DNA of 64,000 bases from Arenibacter sp. ARW7G5Y1 (lineage in GTDB: Bacteria; Bacteroidota; Bacteroidia; Flavobacteriales; Flavobacteriaceae), in the NCBI RefSeq assembly GCF_003201775.1, contig NZ_QJJZ01000003.1, forward strand, positions 1 through 64,000. Reading direction: 5' to 3'. Positions 1 through 8,101 of the stretch are shown piece by piece. Below the pieces are notes generated by a model, which ran no database searches, was not told where the DNA came from, and was given only the letters and a program-made list of their open reading frames with translations. A program made the position numbers and the translations under genes. Within the stretch, counting starts at the first letter, position 1, and every line of letters begins with the position of its first letter.

Positions 1-206
1 CGAGGCTCCATGAAGCCACTGGCTTTATACTTGCAATCCTTGTACTTGGATGGTATTTGTTTTTTCTCCTCCAAATATATCGTTAGACGGTTCTCATATA
101 AAACATGCTTTATAGGCTTCTTATCGAATCCAACAATATCAAAATACTCTAATATTCCTTCTGGTAATATTAAACTTAACAAGGATAACTCAGTGCCTTT
201 ATTCAT
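1..206 (-). CDS. ISAon1-like transposase, N-terminal part (cut by window edge)
   Basis: On the minus strand an open frame starts with ATG at 206 and runs off the left edge after about 68 codons. Its start, MNKGTELSLLSLILPEGI, and the following LEYFDIVGF and IYLEEKKQIPSKYKD segments match my memory of the N-terminal region of ISAon1-type transposases of Bacteroidota; the catalytic part would lie outside the window. About 46 bases upstream is the motif at 252-270, which recurs twice elsewhere in the window and looks like the IS end. Whether the element is intact cannot be told. Family assignment is from recall, without a search. Confidence 0.75.
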   Translation of the reverse strand, partial: MNKGTELSLLSLILPEGILEYFDIVGFDKKPIKHVLYENRLTIYLEEKKQIPSKYKDCKYKASGFMEP

Positions 207-251
207 CAATGTAATTTAAAGCACAAAGAAAATTATTTTTCTCTTTAGACC

Positions 252-270
252 CAACTTTTGAGATTGATCC
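252..270 (-). repeat. Putative IS terminal motif, copy next to the transposase
   Basis: The 19-mer CAACTTTTGAGATTGATCC lies just upstream of the transposase start. The same motif with one change (GGGATT for GAGATT) occurs at 1004-1022 and 59675-59693 in the same orientation. This is what a transposon end and its derivatives would look like; the opposite end of the element is outside the window. Confidence 0.55.
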
Positions 271-526
271 GTTTTTTGATCAATAGTTTTAATTAATAGG
301 AGCAATTTATTAAAACCAATGATTAAATTATTCTTTCATTTTACTCAATTGGTTGTTATTGTTTTTTATCGGATTTCGTGAATCTTCGATTTCTTTGCTT
401 GTCCAATGAAACCGACCTAGGAGGTTCAAGAATACCTTATTACATAATAAGCAAGCAATGAATAAAACGAAACCGCAGGTTCACGAATACATAATTAGGA
501 AAATAACCAGCCATGAGCTAAACAAA

Positions 527-546
527 CCTGCCTTCCGGCAGGCAGG
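527..546. repeat. Single TGCC/GGCA palindromic unit
   Basis: The sequence CCTGCCTTCCGGCAGGCAGG is an inverted repeat with arms CCTGCC and GGCAGG. Related units occur as a fourfold tandem at 7516-7603 and a double unit at 59328-59368, so this is a single copy of a short REP-like family. Confidence 0.6.
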
Positions 547-570
547 AGAAAAGACCCTTCTTCGCTAGGT

Positions 571-657
571 GGTCCCTAAAATCTCTGGATTTTAAGGACC
601 GATGCCATGGCCTAAATTATTTCCAAGGCTTCAATAATTCTTAACGGCCATGCCATC
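571..657. other. Two adjacent strong hairpins in repeat R1 copy A
   Basis: 571-600 folds as a hairpin with arms GGTCC / GGACC extended by TAAAATC / GATTTTA. Directly after it, 601-612 pairs with 646-657 (12-base arms, one C-C mismatch, core CATGGCC / GGCCATG), extended inward by AT-rich pairing. No gene is next to them to use them as terminators. They could be structure of a transcribed or mobile non-coding element. Confidence 0.5.
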
Positions 658-822
658 TCCACGACGGAAGAAGAACGACCTAACCATAGATCTTGAGGAC
701 AATGCTCAAAGGTTTTTAATAACGGAAAATGATTTTTCCCACATGAGGGTTGACGGAACGAAAGGACCGGCCTATTTTCAATTTCGTCTTAAATCAAGTA
801 GTTTTCACATTGGGTTCAGGTA

Positions 823-867
823 GGCGTCCATAGAGCATTTCACCCAAGTGAAAGCGGCCTGGACGCC
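823..867. other. Hairpin absent from the sister repeat
   Basis: Outer arms GGCGTCC (823-829) and GGACGCC (861-867) enclose an inner perfect stem TTTCAC / GTGAAA with loop CCAA. Most of it lies in a 49-bp segment (814-862) that is missing from the corresponding place in R1 copy B near 59428. Confidence 0.5.
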
Positions 868-1272
868 GGGGCCGTGGAAATTGCGTAGATTTAAAGAAAT
901 TTAAAATCAGCCTAGCGTTTTTTGGTTCGTTTTTTGGGCGATGCAAAAAATGAACAGGACACAAAAATGAGATAGTAGATTATTTCTTTTTCTAATTCAC
1001 ACACAACTTTTGGGATTGATCCTGAATAAGTCCGTTTACTGTAATCGTAAATAATTTTGGATTTAAATTGAGCGTTGTCCCTTGTTCTTCCCAACACCAC
1101 AGCAAAGCACATGGATTTATCGGATACCATACTCCAAAGGCCATCCTCCGGTATTGAAAGTCTATCCTGAACATATAATCGTACTGTAAAATTACTTCCT
1201 GTTTTTTAAAACCAAAAAAAACAATAACTTTCAATCTTCTTTAAAAAAATAACTAATCAAATTATTAAAACC

Positions 1273-2556
1273 ATGGTAAAATTCATCAAAGGACACATCC
1301 TATTGTTGGGATGTTTATTTTTCTTATCCTATTCCCAAGCTCAAAATTTAGATTCGGCACTGCCCGAGGAGGTGGGGATGTCCTCAGAGAGGTTGGAACG
1401 ACTATCGGCTACCTTGGAGCAGTATGTGAAGGACGGAAAGATGTCCGGAAATGTTGCCCTAGTAGCCAGAAAGGGCAAAGTGATCTATCATCGGGCGTTT
1501 GGCCAGAGTGATATGGAGGCAGGGAAGAAGATGGGCACAGACGCCATATTTAGGATTGCATCACAAACAAAGGCCATTGTAAGTGTTGCTGCAATGATTT
1601 TGCAGGAAGAAGGAAAATTATTGATTGCAGATCCCATAGGAAAATATTTGCCGGAATGGAAAGAGACAACCGTAGCGAGGGTACGTGAAGATGGGGGATA
1701 CGATGTGGTCAGGGCTAACCGGTCCATTACCATTAGGGACTTATTGACCCATACTGCCGGAATTGGGTACGGACATGGTCCTGCAAAAAAAGAATGGGAA
1801 GAGGCCGGGATACAGAATTGGTATTTTGCAGACCGAAACGAGCCAATTGCCGAAACAGTTGCACGTATGGCAAAATTGCCAATGGATGCCCAGCCAGGAG
1901 AAAAGTTTGTATACGGTTACAATACGGATATCCTTGGGGTAATTGTGGAAAAGGCTTCCGGTAAATCTTTGGATGTATTTATTAAGGAAAGGATCTTGGA
2001 TCCCATAGGGATGGTGGATACACATTTCTACTTGCCTAAGAACAAAACTGAAAGACTGGCTACTTCGTATATGGCTTATGAAGGAAAGCCATTGGAAAGA
2101 TCCCCCGATCCTGGCTTGGGAATGGGGCAAGGTCATTATGTCAAGGGCCCTAGGAAGAGTTTTTCAGGTGGCGCCGGATTACTATCTACGGCCATGGACT
2201 ATGCCAAATTCTTGCAAATGATGCTGAATGGAGGAGAATTTAACGGAAACAGAATATTGTCCCCAAAAACCGTCGAGTTAATGATTGTAGACCATGTTGA
2301 TGTAAGGGGGATTCCCTACGGCAGTCGAAAAGGTTCGGGCTTTGGTCTGGGCTTCTCCATTACAAAAAATGTTGGTGAAAGGGGAGAGCCCGGTTCTATA
2401 GGTACTTTTGAATGGGGAGGTGCTTATGGTTCCACTTATTGGGCAGATCCCGTGGAGGAACTGGTCGTAGTATATTTTAAACAACTCATTCCTACCAATG
2501 GAGTTGACGATCACCCTAAGCTGAGAAGTTTGGTCTATCAGGCTATTTTGGAATGA
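1273..2556 (+). CDS. Secreted serine hydrolase, beta-lactamase / family VIII esterase fold
   Basis: A 427-residue protein with a signal peptide ending in SYSQAQ (about residues 1-24). The catalytic SxxK is S97-Q-T-K100. LLTHTAG at 157-163 is the usual landmark of this fold. The tyrosine motif is read as Y214-G-Y in YGYNTDILG, and W381-G-G383 replaces the KTG of true beta-lactamases, as in family VIII carboxylesterases such as EstB. It is therefore more likely a periplasmic esterase, transacylase or D-amino-acid peptidase than an antibiotic-inactivating enzyme. It stands alone; the gene-free repeat region lies upstream. Substrate unknown. Confidence 0.85.
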   Translation: MVKFIKGHILLLGCLFFLSYSQAQNLDSALPEEVGMSSERLERLSATLEQYVKDGKMSGNVALVARKGKVIYHRAFGQSDMEAGKKMGTDAIFRIASQTKAIVSVAAMILQEEGKLLIADPIGKYLPEWKETTVARVREDGGYDVVRANRSITIRDLLTHTAGIGYGHGPAKKEWEEAGIQNWYFADRNEPIAETVARMAKLPMDAQPGEKFVYGYNTDILGVIVEKASGKSLDVFIKERILDPIGMVDTHFYLPKNKTERLATSYMAYEGKPLERSPDPGLGMGQGHYVKGPRKSFSGGAGLLSTAMDYAKFLQMMLNGGEFNGNRILSPKTVELMIVDHVDVRGIPYGSRKGSGFGLGFSITKNVGERGEPGSIGTFEWGGAYGSTYWADPVEELVVVYFKQLIPTNGVDDHPKLRSLVYQAILE

Positions 2557-2667
2557 AATAGGCCCGATTTAAGGATGATATAGGTTGATGTAAAAGGGAA
2601 AGTGTTAAGATATTGTGAATTTTGGCGGTTTTTGTACAATCTATTCTTCTAAAAAATCTATATCGCA

Positions 2668-2675
2668 TAGGTTTG
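2668..2675 (+). promoter_or_regulatory. -7 promoter box TAGGTTTG
   Basis: TAGGTTTG fits the Bacteroidota -7 consensus TAnnTTTG and lies 41 bases before the FKBP start. A clear -33 TTG at the usual distance is not obvious. Confidence 0.4.
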
Positions 2676-2716
2676 CACTTTAATAGTCGGATTTAAAACT
2701 AGAGATACTAAATTTT

Positions 2717-3145
2717 ATGAGTAGAGTTAAGGAGAATGACAAAGTAAAAGTACATTACACCGGAAAATTAACGACGGGACAAATTTTTGACAGTTCCTTG
2801 GAAAGGGAACCCATCGAAGTTACCTTGGGACAAGGGCAGCTTATTCCAGGTTTTGAGAAGGAATTGGTGAATATGGAGGTAAATGAAAAGAAAACTATTA
2901 CCGTTCCCAAGGAAGAAGCCTACGGCGATATTATGGAAGAATTGTTTCATGAAATCAAGAAGTCGGAACTTCCTGAAGATATTAAACCTGAAATTGGAAT
3001 GATGTTGGTTGCGCAAAATCCGGACGGTACAGAAAATCAATTGCGAATTACAGATGTTAAGGAAGAGAGTATTATTATTGATGCCAATCACGTGTTGGCA
3101 GGACAAGATCTTACTTTTGAGCTGGAATTGGTAGCTATTTTATAA
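2717..3145 (+). CDS. FKBP-type peptidyl-prolyl isomerase, SlyD-like
   Basis: A 142-residue cytoplasmic protein with the split FKBP fold of SlyD. The first part, VKVHYTGKL and IFDSSLEREP, and the end, DANHVLAGQDLTFELELV, are the FKBP half-domains. The insert between about residues 70 and 120 corresponds to the chaperone flap. The histidine-rich metal tail of E. coli SlyD is missing, so nickel storage is unlikely. It should catalyse cis-trans isomerisation of prolyl bonds and assist folding. Single-gene unit with its own promoter box and a downstream terminator. Confidence 0.92.
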   Translation: MSRVKENDKVKVHYTGKLTTGQIFDSSLEREPIEVTLGQGQLIPGFEKELVNMEVNEKKTITVPKEEAYGDIMEELFHEIKKSELPEDIKPEIGMMLVAQNPDGTENQLRITDVKEESIIIDANHVLAGQDLTFELELVAIL

Positions 3146-3202
3146 TGATTTCAACATAATGGCAATTGCACTTCCCTTTAGGGATCAATGCCATGGATAT
3201 TA

Positions 3203-3234
3203 AAAGGCCGTCTGTTTTTGGACGGCCTTTTGCT
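3203..3234 (+). terminator. Hairpin terminator after the FKBP gene
   Basis: Arms AAAGGCCGTC (3203-3212) and GACGGCCTTT (3221-3230) with a T-rich loop, followed by TGCTT. It sits between the convergent FKBP and topoisomerase genes; read from the minus strand the A-run gives a T-tract too, so it may serve both. Confidence 0.75.
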
Positions 3235-3301
3235 TATAATACCCTAATCATCTCTAGGAGATTCAATATATTCTATCATCAATAACATACCCGCTTTAAC
3301 G

Positions 3302-5587
3302 TTAAGCACTGTTTAAAATGGAAAGAACCAGTGCTTTTGTCAATGGCCTATCCTTAGCCTTGGCTATTACCTCCTTAAAAGTAAACCTGAAATCGCAACC
3401 ATTGGCATAATTACTACAACCATAGGAGGTTTTGCCCTTGATAATCATTCCATTTTTACATTTGGGACAATTGGGAGAATCGGTTTTTGGTTTTTTCTTT
3501 GGCTCTAGAATCAACTTATAGTGCTCATCAAAACGTACGAGGCCTTCAACATCCTCAACACCATTGTGGTTAAACCCCTTTAAATTTACCGTACAACCTT
3601 TTTGAAGTAATCTTGTGAACTGATTTTCCGAGATCTTTTTGTGATGAAAGACAAAGGGGAGTAAGAAATCGCAACCATTCTTGTAATTACTACATCCATA
3701 GGCCGACTTCCCTTTTATAAGATTCCCTCTCTGGCATTTTGGGCAGGTTTCTTCTGTTATACCTTTTGACCTTTTCTTTGGCTTTTGGGCTTCCTTTCTT
3801 TCATTGGCAATGACATTGGAGATATTGGCCCGATTGGTTTCGCTCCTTACCTCGTAAACCAATTCGTCCACCATTTTTTTCATATTATTGATGAACAGGG
3901 CTGCACTAAAACTTCCCTTTTCGATGTCCTTCAGTTGCTTTTCCCATAAACCTGTTAATTCTGCCGATTTCAGCAATTCGTTTTGTATCGTATCAATTAG
4001 TTGAATACCGGTTGGAGTAGGCAATACCTGCTTCTTTTTTCTTTCTATGTACTTGCGTCTAAATAAGGTTTCAATAATATTGGCACGGGTAGAAGGTCTT
4101 CCAATTCCGTTCTCTTTCATGAGTTCGCGCATTTCTTCGTCGTCAACTTGTTTCCCGGCCGTCTCCATAGCTCGCAGCAAAGTAGCTTCCGTAAATTGTT
4201 TGGGGGGTTTGGTCTGTTTTTCTAGAAAAGAAGGCTCATGCGGACCTTTTTCACCCTTAATGAACAAAGGCAATATACCGGTTTCTTTTTTTTCCTTGGA
4301 AGCGTTGGTCTCAAAAACCACTCTCCATCCTTTTTTTAGGATTTCCTTACCCGTTGTTTTAAAGGAGATGTTTGCCGCCTTACCGATTACCGTGGTATTG
4401 GAAACTTCACAATCATCATAAAATACGGCAATAAATCGTTTCACTATACTATCGTACACCTGTTGCTGGGCAGGTGCCAACCTTATCTCGACCCCGGTGG
4501 GAATTATGGCGTGATGGTCCGTTACTTTTTTGTCATTGAAAACCTTGGTGGACTTTCTGATTTTTTTGGACAAAAGGCTAGAGGCCAACTGTTCATATTG
4601 GGTTAAATTACGAAGTATTCCCGCTATTTTGGGGTAAACGTCGTTGGGTAAGAATGTGGTATCTACCCTAGGATAGGTTACCACTTTTTGTTCATATAAT
4701 TTTTGGACAATTTTCAGTGTTTCATCGGCCGTTAATCCAAACTTTGTATTGCAATATACCTGAAGACCTGTTAGATCGAACAACTTGGGAGCGTATTCCT
4801 TTCCTTTCTTTTTGGTGATACCTGCAATTTCGAATTCGTGTTCCTTTACTTCTTTGGCAAGAACTTCCCCGTCCTCCATCTTTAAGAAACGGCCCTCTTC
4901 ATAATTAAATACCGTATCCCTATAAAGGGTTTGCAATTCCCAATAGGGTTGGGGTTTAAAGTTTTCTATTTCCAAATACCTGTTCACCACCATAGCCAGT
5001 GTAGGGGTTTGTACCCTTCCCACCGATAACATTTGTTTATAGCCCCCGTGCTTTACAGTATAGAGGCGTGTGGCATTCATACCCAAAAGCCAATCTCCAA
5101 TGGCACGGCAAAATCCGGCATAATAAAGATTGTCGTAGTCATCTGAGGATTTTAATTTGGTAAAGCCCTCCTTTATTGCCTCGGTGGTTAATGATGAAAT
5201 CCATAATCGCTGTACTTTTCCCTTATAATTGGCCTGGTGTAGCACCCAACGCTGTATTAGTTCCCCTTCCTGTCCGGCATCCCCACAGTTGATGACCAAT
5301 TCTGCTTTGTCGAATAAGGCCTTAACAATATTGAACTGTTTTTGGATGCCTGCATTGTCCACTACTTTGGTTTTAAATTTTTCAGGGAGCATGGGCAAGT
5401 TGTTCAGGTCCCAACTTTTCCAATGTGGCTTGTAATCGCTAGGTTCATATAAAGTGCAGAGATGCCCAAAGGTAAATGTAACGGCGTATCCATTTCCCTC
5501 AAAATACCCATCGTGTTTGGTATTTGCTCCCAATACTTGAGCAATTTCTCGAGCAACACTAGGTTTTTCTGCAATACAGACTTTCAC
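3302..5587 (-). CDS. topB: DNA topoisomerase III (type IA)
   Basis: A 761-residue type IA topoisomerase. It opens with the TOPRIM start MKVCIAEKPSVAREIAQVLG; the acidic TOPRIM motif is D103-A-G-Q-E-G-E109. The family signature SVGRVQTPTL is at 188-197, the active-site tyrosine is Y305 in VVTYPRVDT, and GIGRPSTRA is at 494-502. Two C4 zinc ribbons close the protein (C615/C618/C632/C639 and C707/C710/C724/C731). It relaxes and decatenates DNA by single-strand passage. The TOPRIM glutamine (DAGQEGE for the more usual DADREGE) is a variant but is seen in TopB-like plasmid and Bacteroidota enzymes. Monocistronic. Confidence 0.95.
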   Translation of the reverse strand: MKVCIAEKPSVAREIAQVLGANTKHDGYFEGNGYAVTFTFGHLCTLYEPSDYKPHWKSWDLNNLPMLPEKFKTKVVDNAGIQKQFNIVKALFDKAELVINCGDAGQEGELIQRWVLHQANYKGKVQRLWISSLTTEAIKEGFTKLKSSDDYDNLYYAGFCRAIGDWLLGMNATRLYTVKHGGYKQMLSVGRVQTPTLAMVVNRYLEIENFKPQPYWELQTLYRDTVFNYEEGRFLKMEDGEVLAKEVKEHEFEIAGITKKKGKEYAPKLFDLTGLQVYCNTKFGLTADETLKIVQKLYEQKVVTYPRVDTTFLPNDVYPKIAGILRNLTQYEQLASSLLSKKIRKSTKVFNDKKVTDHHAIIPTGVEIRLAPAQQQVYDSIVKRFIAVFYDDCEVSNTTVIGKAANISFKTTGKEILKKGWRVVFETNASKEKKETGILPLFIKGEKGPHEPSFLEKQTKPPKQFTEATLLRAMETAGKQVDDEEMRELMKENGIGRPSTRANIIETLFRRKYIERKKKQVLPTPTGIQLIDTIQNELLKSAELTGLWEKQLKDIEKGSFSAALFINNMKKMVDELVYEVRSETNRANISNVIANERKEAQKPKKRSKGITEETCPKCQRGNLIKGKSAYGCSNYKNGCDFLLPFVFHHKKISENQFTRLLQKGCTVNLKGFNHNGVEDVEGLVRFDEHYKLILEPKKKPKTDSPNCPKCKNGMIIKGKTSYGCSNYANGCDFRFTFKEVIAKAKDRPLTKALVLSILNSA

Positions 5588-5830
5588 TTTATTTTTATTT
5601 TGAATGGGTGCAAATTACTTAATTTATACTGAACCCCCATATTCGTAGTGCAAGGTATTTTCTTCAATATTTGCACTGGAAATAACGAGCCCTAGGATAT
5701 TGGTGATTACCGGGAAAAATGTTTTGAGAAAATTTCATTACCTCATATGTCATAGGAAAATGATACATTTAAGGGATCTTGGATATGAAATTTAATAATG
5801 TTGAATACACTTATCGATAAAAATATACAG

Positions 5831-6526
5831 ATGAAAAGTATAGTGGCAGCCATCATGGCTTTTTTTACATTAGTTGGTTGTACTTTCCAGTCGTCCAAAA
5901 GTCTATTTAATGGGAAGGATTTGGAGGGTTGGCATGTAGATGTACCTGAAATGGACCATGATCCCGAGGCCATTAATCCATTTATAATAAGGGAAGGTAT
6001 GTTGGTAAGTTTGGGGGAACCCCAGGGCCACATTATTACGGATGCCATTTATAAGGATTTTAGACTGGAAGTGGAATATCGTTTTGCTGGGAAACCAGGT
6101 AATTGTGGTGTATTGGTGTTTGCTTCCACCCCTAGATCCCTTTATGACATGTTTCCCAAGTCTATAGAAGTGCAAATGATGCATGAAAATGCCGGTGATT
6201 TCTGGTGTATTGTTCAGGACATCACGACCGATAATATGTTGGAAAGGCGAGGTCCTAAAGAAGAATGGGGTATTACCGAAGGCAAATTGCGAAGAATAAA
6301 AAATTTAACCGATGGTTCCGAAAATCCATTGGGTGAATGGAATTCCATGACTATTGAGTGCCTCAAAAACTCAATAAAGGTATGGGTTAATGGCGATTTG
6401 GTAAACCATGGTTACAATGCCACAGTAAGTAGTGGAAATATTGCTTTACAAGCCGAAGGGGCGGAGGTGGAATTCCGAAAAGTAATGCTCACACCTATCG
6501 TCGAACTCAGTGAAACAGCGCCCTGA
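5831..6526 (+). CDS. DUF1080 (3-keto-disaccharide hydrolase-like) lipoprotein
   Basis: I start at ATG 5831, not 5798, because MKSIVAAIMAFFTLVGC is then a proper lipoprotein signal with lipobox LVGC. The mature part begins KSLFNGKDLEGWHV, the standard opening of DUF1080 domains, which have a concanavalin-like beta-jelly-roll and are linked to hydrolysis of 3-keto-glycosides. Around 230 residues, one complete domain. It is likely lipid-anchored in the periplasm or on the surface and acts on a carbohydrate. No sugar-utilisation operon surrounds it, so its substrate cannot be inferred from context. Confidence 0.85.
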   Translation: MKSIVAAIMAFFTLVGCTFQSSKSLFNGKDLEGWHVDVPEMDHDPEAINPFIIREGMLVSLGEPQGHIITDAIYKDFRLEVEYRFAGKPGNCGVLVFASTPRSLYDMFPKSIEVQMMHENAGDFWCIVQDITTDNMLERRGPKEEWGITEGKLRRIKNLTDGSENPLGEWNSMTIECLKNSIKVWVNGDLVNHGYNATVSSGNIALQAEGAEVEFRKVMLTPIVELSETAP

Positions 6527-6727
6527 TCAACAAGGTCCTGCCCGTCCCCGTTAATATATTTTTAAATTTGGTTCGATCCATTCACATTGGGCAGCTTCAT
6601 TCATGATAAGGGAGTAGAAGGCCTAGTCCTTTGCGTAATACTTTATTTATATTCAATGAGTTATGTTCAAAAAGCAAAAGCAAGGAATTATAGGTCGTTC
6701 TGCACTGATGTACTTTTGCCTCGGTAC

Positions 6728-7315
6728 TTAAAAAGATAGTTCTTGGATCGGGGCAACCTTCCCCGGAGTTAATCCCTTCATATCAATATTCCCAATACGG
6801 ATGCGAATCAACCGTAAGGTAGGAAAACCTACCGCAGCCGTCATTTTACGCACCTGACGGAACTTCCCTTCGGTGATGGTGATGCTTATCCAGGAAGTGG
6901 GCCTATGTCGTCCTATTCTTAATTTTTTATCCGGGTCGGGTAGGACAGGGGGGGTGGACAATCTATGGACAGTAGTATTTTTGGTTATATATTTCTTGCC
7001 ATGGAATCCAATTTCCACTCCGCGCTGCAATAATTGGATAGCTTCATTGGTTATTTCTCCATCCAACTGTACAAAATATTCCTTTTCCACGCCCGAGCGG
7101 TTGATCTGATCGCTCAATTTTCCATCCGTTGTGAGCAGAAGCAATCCCTCCGATTTTTCATCCAGTCGACCTATGGGCATAATGCCCTCAGGAAAGTTAT
7201 AAAGCTCGCTTAGGAAACGTTTGTTACGTATCTCCTTGGCGTCATTGGAGTGTAACTGACTTAACATTTCAAAAGGCTTGTAAATTTTAAAGTGAATATG
7301 TGCAGGTTCCAGCAT
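6728..7315 (-). CDS. rluE: RNA pseudouridine synthase, RsuA/RluE type
   Basis: A 195-residue enzyme with the family motif G49-R-L-D52, D52 being the catalytic aspartate, followed by EGLLLLTTDG. The C-terminal landmark KFRQVRKMTAAVGFPTLRLIR is the conserved RNA-binding segment. It lacks the N-terminal S4 domain, which within the RsuA/RluB/RluE/RluF group favours RluE, the enzyme for 23S rRNA U2457. Target assignment is by this architecture only. Monocistronic, reading towards the DUF1080 gene; a MITE-like element lies behind its start. Confidence 0.88.
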   Translation of the reverse strand: MLEPAHIHFKIYKPFEMLSQLHSNDAKEIRNKRFLSELYNFPEGIMPIGRLDEKSEGLLLLTTDGKLSDQINRSGVEKEYFVQLDGEITNEAIQLLQRGVEIGFHGKKYITKNTTVHRLSTPPVLPDPDKKLRIGRHRPTSWISITITEGKFRQVRKMTAAVGFPTLRLIRIRIGNIDMKGLTPGKVAPIQELSF

Positions 7316-7380
7316 GGGCCGAAGTTATTAGGTTTTGTACAGGGTTGGACCCCCCAAAGGTGTCATTTTTTTTTCGATTT

Positions 7381-7622
7381 TTATTAGTGAACCTCAATTT
7401 TGAGAAGTCAGTAAGACGCACTTAAAATTGCAAGTTGAACTAATCCCGCCTTTTTCGGCGGGACCTAGGTTCAATGCCTCGACCCTAGGGTCGATTCCTA
7501 TTATGGGGTTCAGGGCCTGCCTTTGTCGGCAGACATGCCTACCTTTGTCGGCAGGCAGGCCTACCTTTGTCGGCAGGCAGGCCTACCTTTGTCGGCAGGC
7601 AGGCTTGCCCTGAGGTTTAATA
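7381..7622. mobile_element. MITE-like repeat family, copy A
   Basis: A 242-bp gene-free element bounded by imperfect inverted ends (TTATTAGTGAACCTCA at the left, TGAGGTTTAATA at the right; they pair apart from a 3-base bulge). Inside are the hairpin CCCGCC-TTTTTC-GGCGGG, the 16-bp perfect palindrome TCGACCCTAGGGTCGA and a pair TCAGGGC / GCCCTGA. Copies occur at 30562-30739 and, without the right part, at 62454-62517. The section between TCAGGGC and GCCCTGA holds a fourfold tandem here but a different hairpin in copy B. It encodes nothing convincing and is most likely a non-autonomous mobile element. Confidence 0.65.
7516..7603. repeat. Tandem array, four 22-bp palindromic units
   Basis: Four consecutive 22-bp units start at 7516, 7538, 7560 and 7582. 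Units 2-4 are identical and read CCTACCTTTGTCGGCAGG followed by CAGG; unit 1 differs at a few positions. Each is an inverted repeat of the TGCC/GGCA family. There are no spacers, so it is not a CRISPR array. Confidence 0.85.
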
Positions 7623-7647
7623 CCTTTTATTATTTAAAATATAGATA

Positions 7648-8025
7648 TTAACTTTTACCAGTGGCATATTTTCCAACACCCCAGGCAAGGCCTATAAAGG
7701 CAATTTGTATTGGCAATCGAATCATGGCTGCCTGCGGACTTCCTATGGCGGGTCGATCGGAAAAAACATCCCAAACATGGACAGGAAGAAAAACAATCAT
7801 AAGCCATAATATCCCTGTAGCTCCGTATTTTGTGTATTTGGGAAGGAGGAGCAATACCCCTAAAACCATCTCCAATATTCCCGATAAATAGATGACGAAT
7901 ATTTTAAAGGGTAAAAACTGGGGTACGAAAGGCAGGTAGAAGGTTGGTTTAAAAAAATGTTGCATCCCTGCATATATCATAAAAAGGGCCAATAGTATTT
8001 TAAGAATCGTCCAAAAAAGCTTCAT
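7648..8025 (-). CDS. DoxX-like integral membrane protein
   Basis: A 125-residue protein with four predicted membrane helices. The start KILLALFMIYAGMQHFFKPTFYL and the following PLPQFLPF-like segment, a GILEMVLG helix and a final AFIGLAWGVGKYA helix match the DoxX / YphA group of small quinol-associated or thiosulfate-oxidation-like membrane proteins. The biochemical role of stand-alone DoxX proteins is poorly defined. It lies 76 bases downstream of the esterase gene on the same strand and may be cotranscribed with it. Confidence 0.75.
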   Translation of the reverse strand: MKLFWTILKILLALFMIYAGMQHFFKPTFYLPFVPQFLPFKIFVIYLSGILEMVLGVLLLLPKYTKYGATGILWLMIVFLPVHVWDVFSDRPAIGSPQAAMIRLPIQIAFIGLAWGVGKYATGKS

Positions 8026-8101
8026 AGCCTAGTTATTTTTAAAAAGATATAATATATAGCTGAGGAACGCGAAAGTAAGGACAAGGCTCCATACCTACCT
8101 C

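Larger units (their letters stand above)
341..1022. repeat. Structured dispersed repeat R1, copy A (non-coding)
   Basis: This gene-free stretch matches 59201-59693 in blocks. Block T (341-393) equals 59307-59400 at 47 of 53 positions once a 41-bp insertion in the other copy is removed. Block U (678-787) equals 59201-59308. Block V (787-1022) equals 59400-59693 except for local indels. Both copies end in the IS terminal motif. Copy A carries several strong hairpins and no convincing reading frame. It is probably a non-autonomous derivative or decayed remnant of an insertion element; the order of the blocks differs between copies, so it has been rearranged. Confidence 0.7.

Noticed and set aside
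1273-2556. Antibiotic-resistance beta-lactamase
   Set aside because: SxxK fold but W-G-G replaces KTG and the tyrosine motif is esterase-like.
4047-4421. Plus-strand 124-codon frame inside topB
   Set aside because: Antisense shadow of the conserved topoisomerase core.
7516-7603. CRISPR-like array
   Set aside because: The 22-bp units are directly adjacent without spacers and there are no cas genes.
7428-7613. Plus-strand frame over the tandem repeat
   Set aside because: Its sequence is just the translation of the 22-bp repeats and the MITE core.
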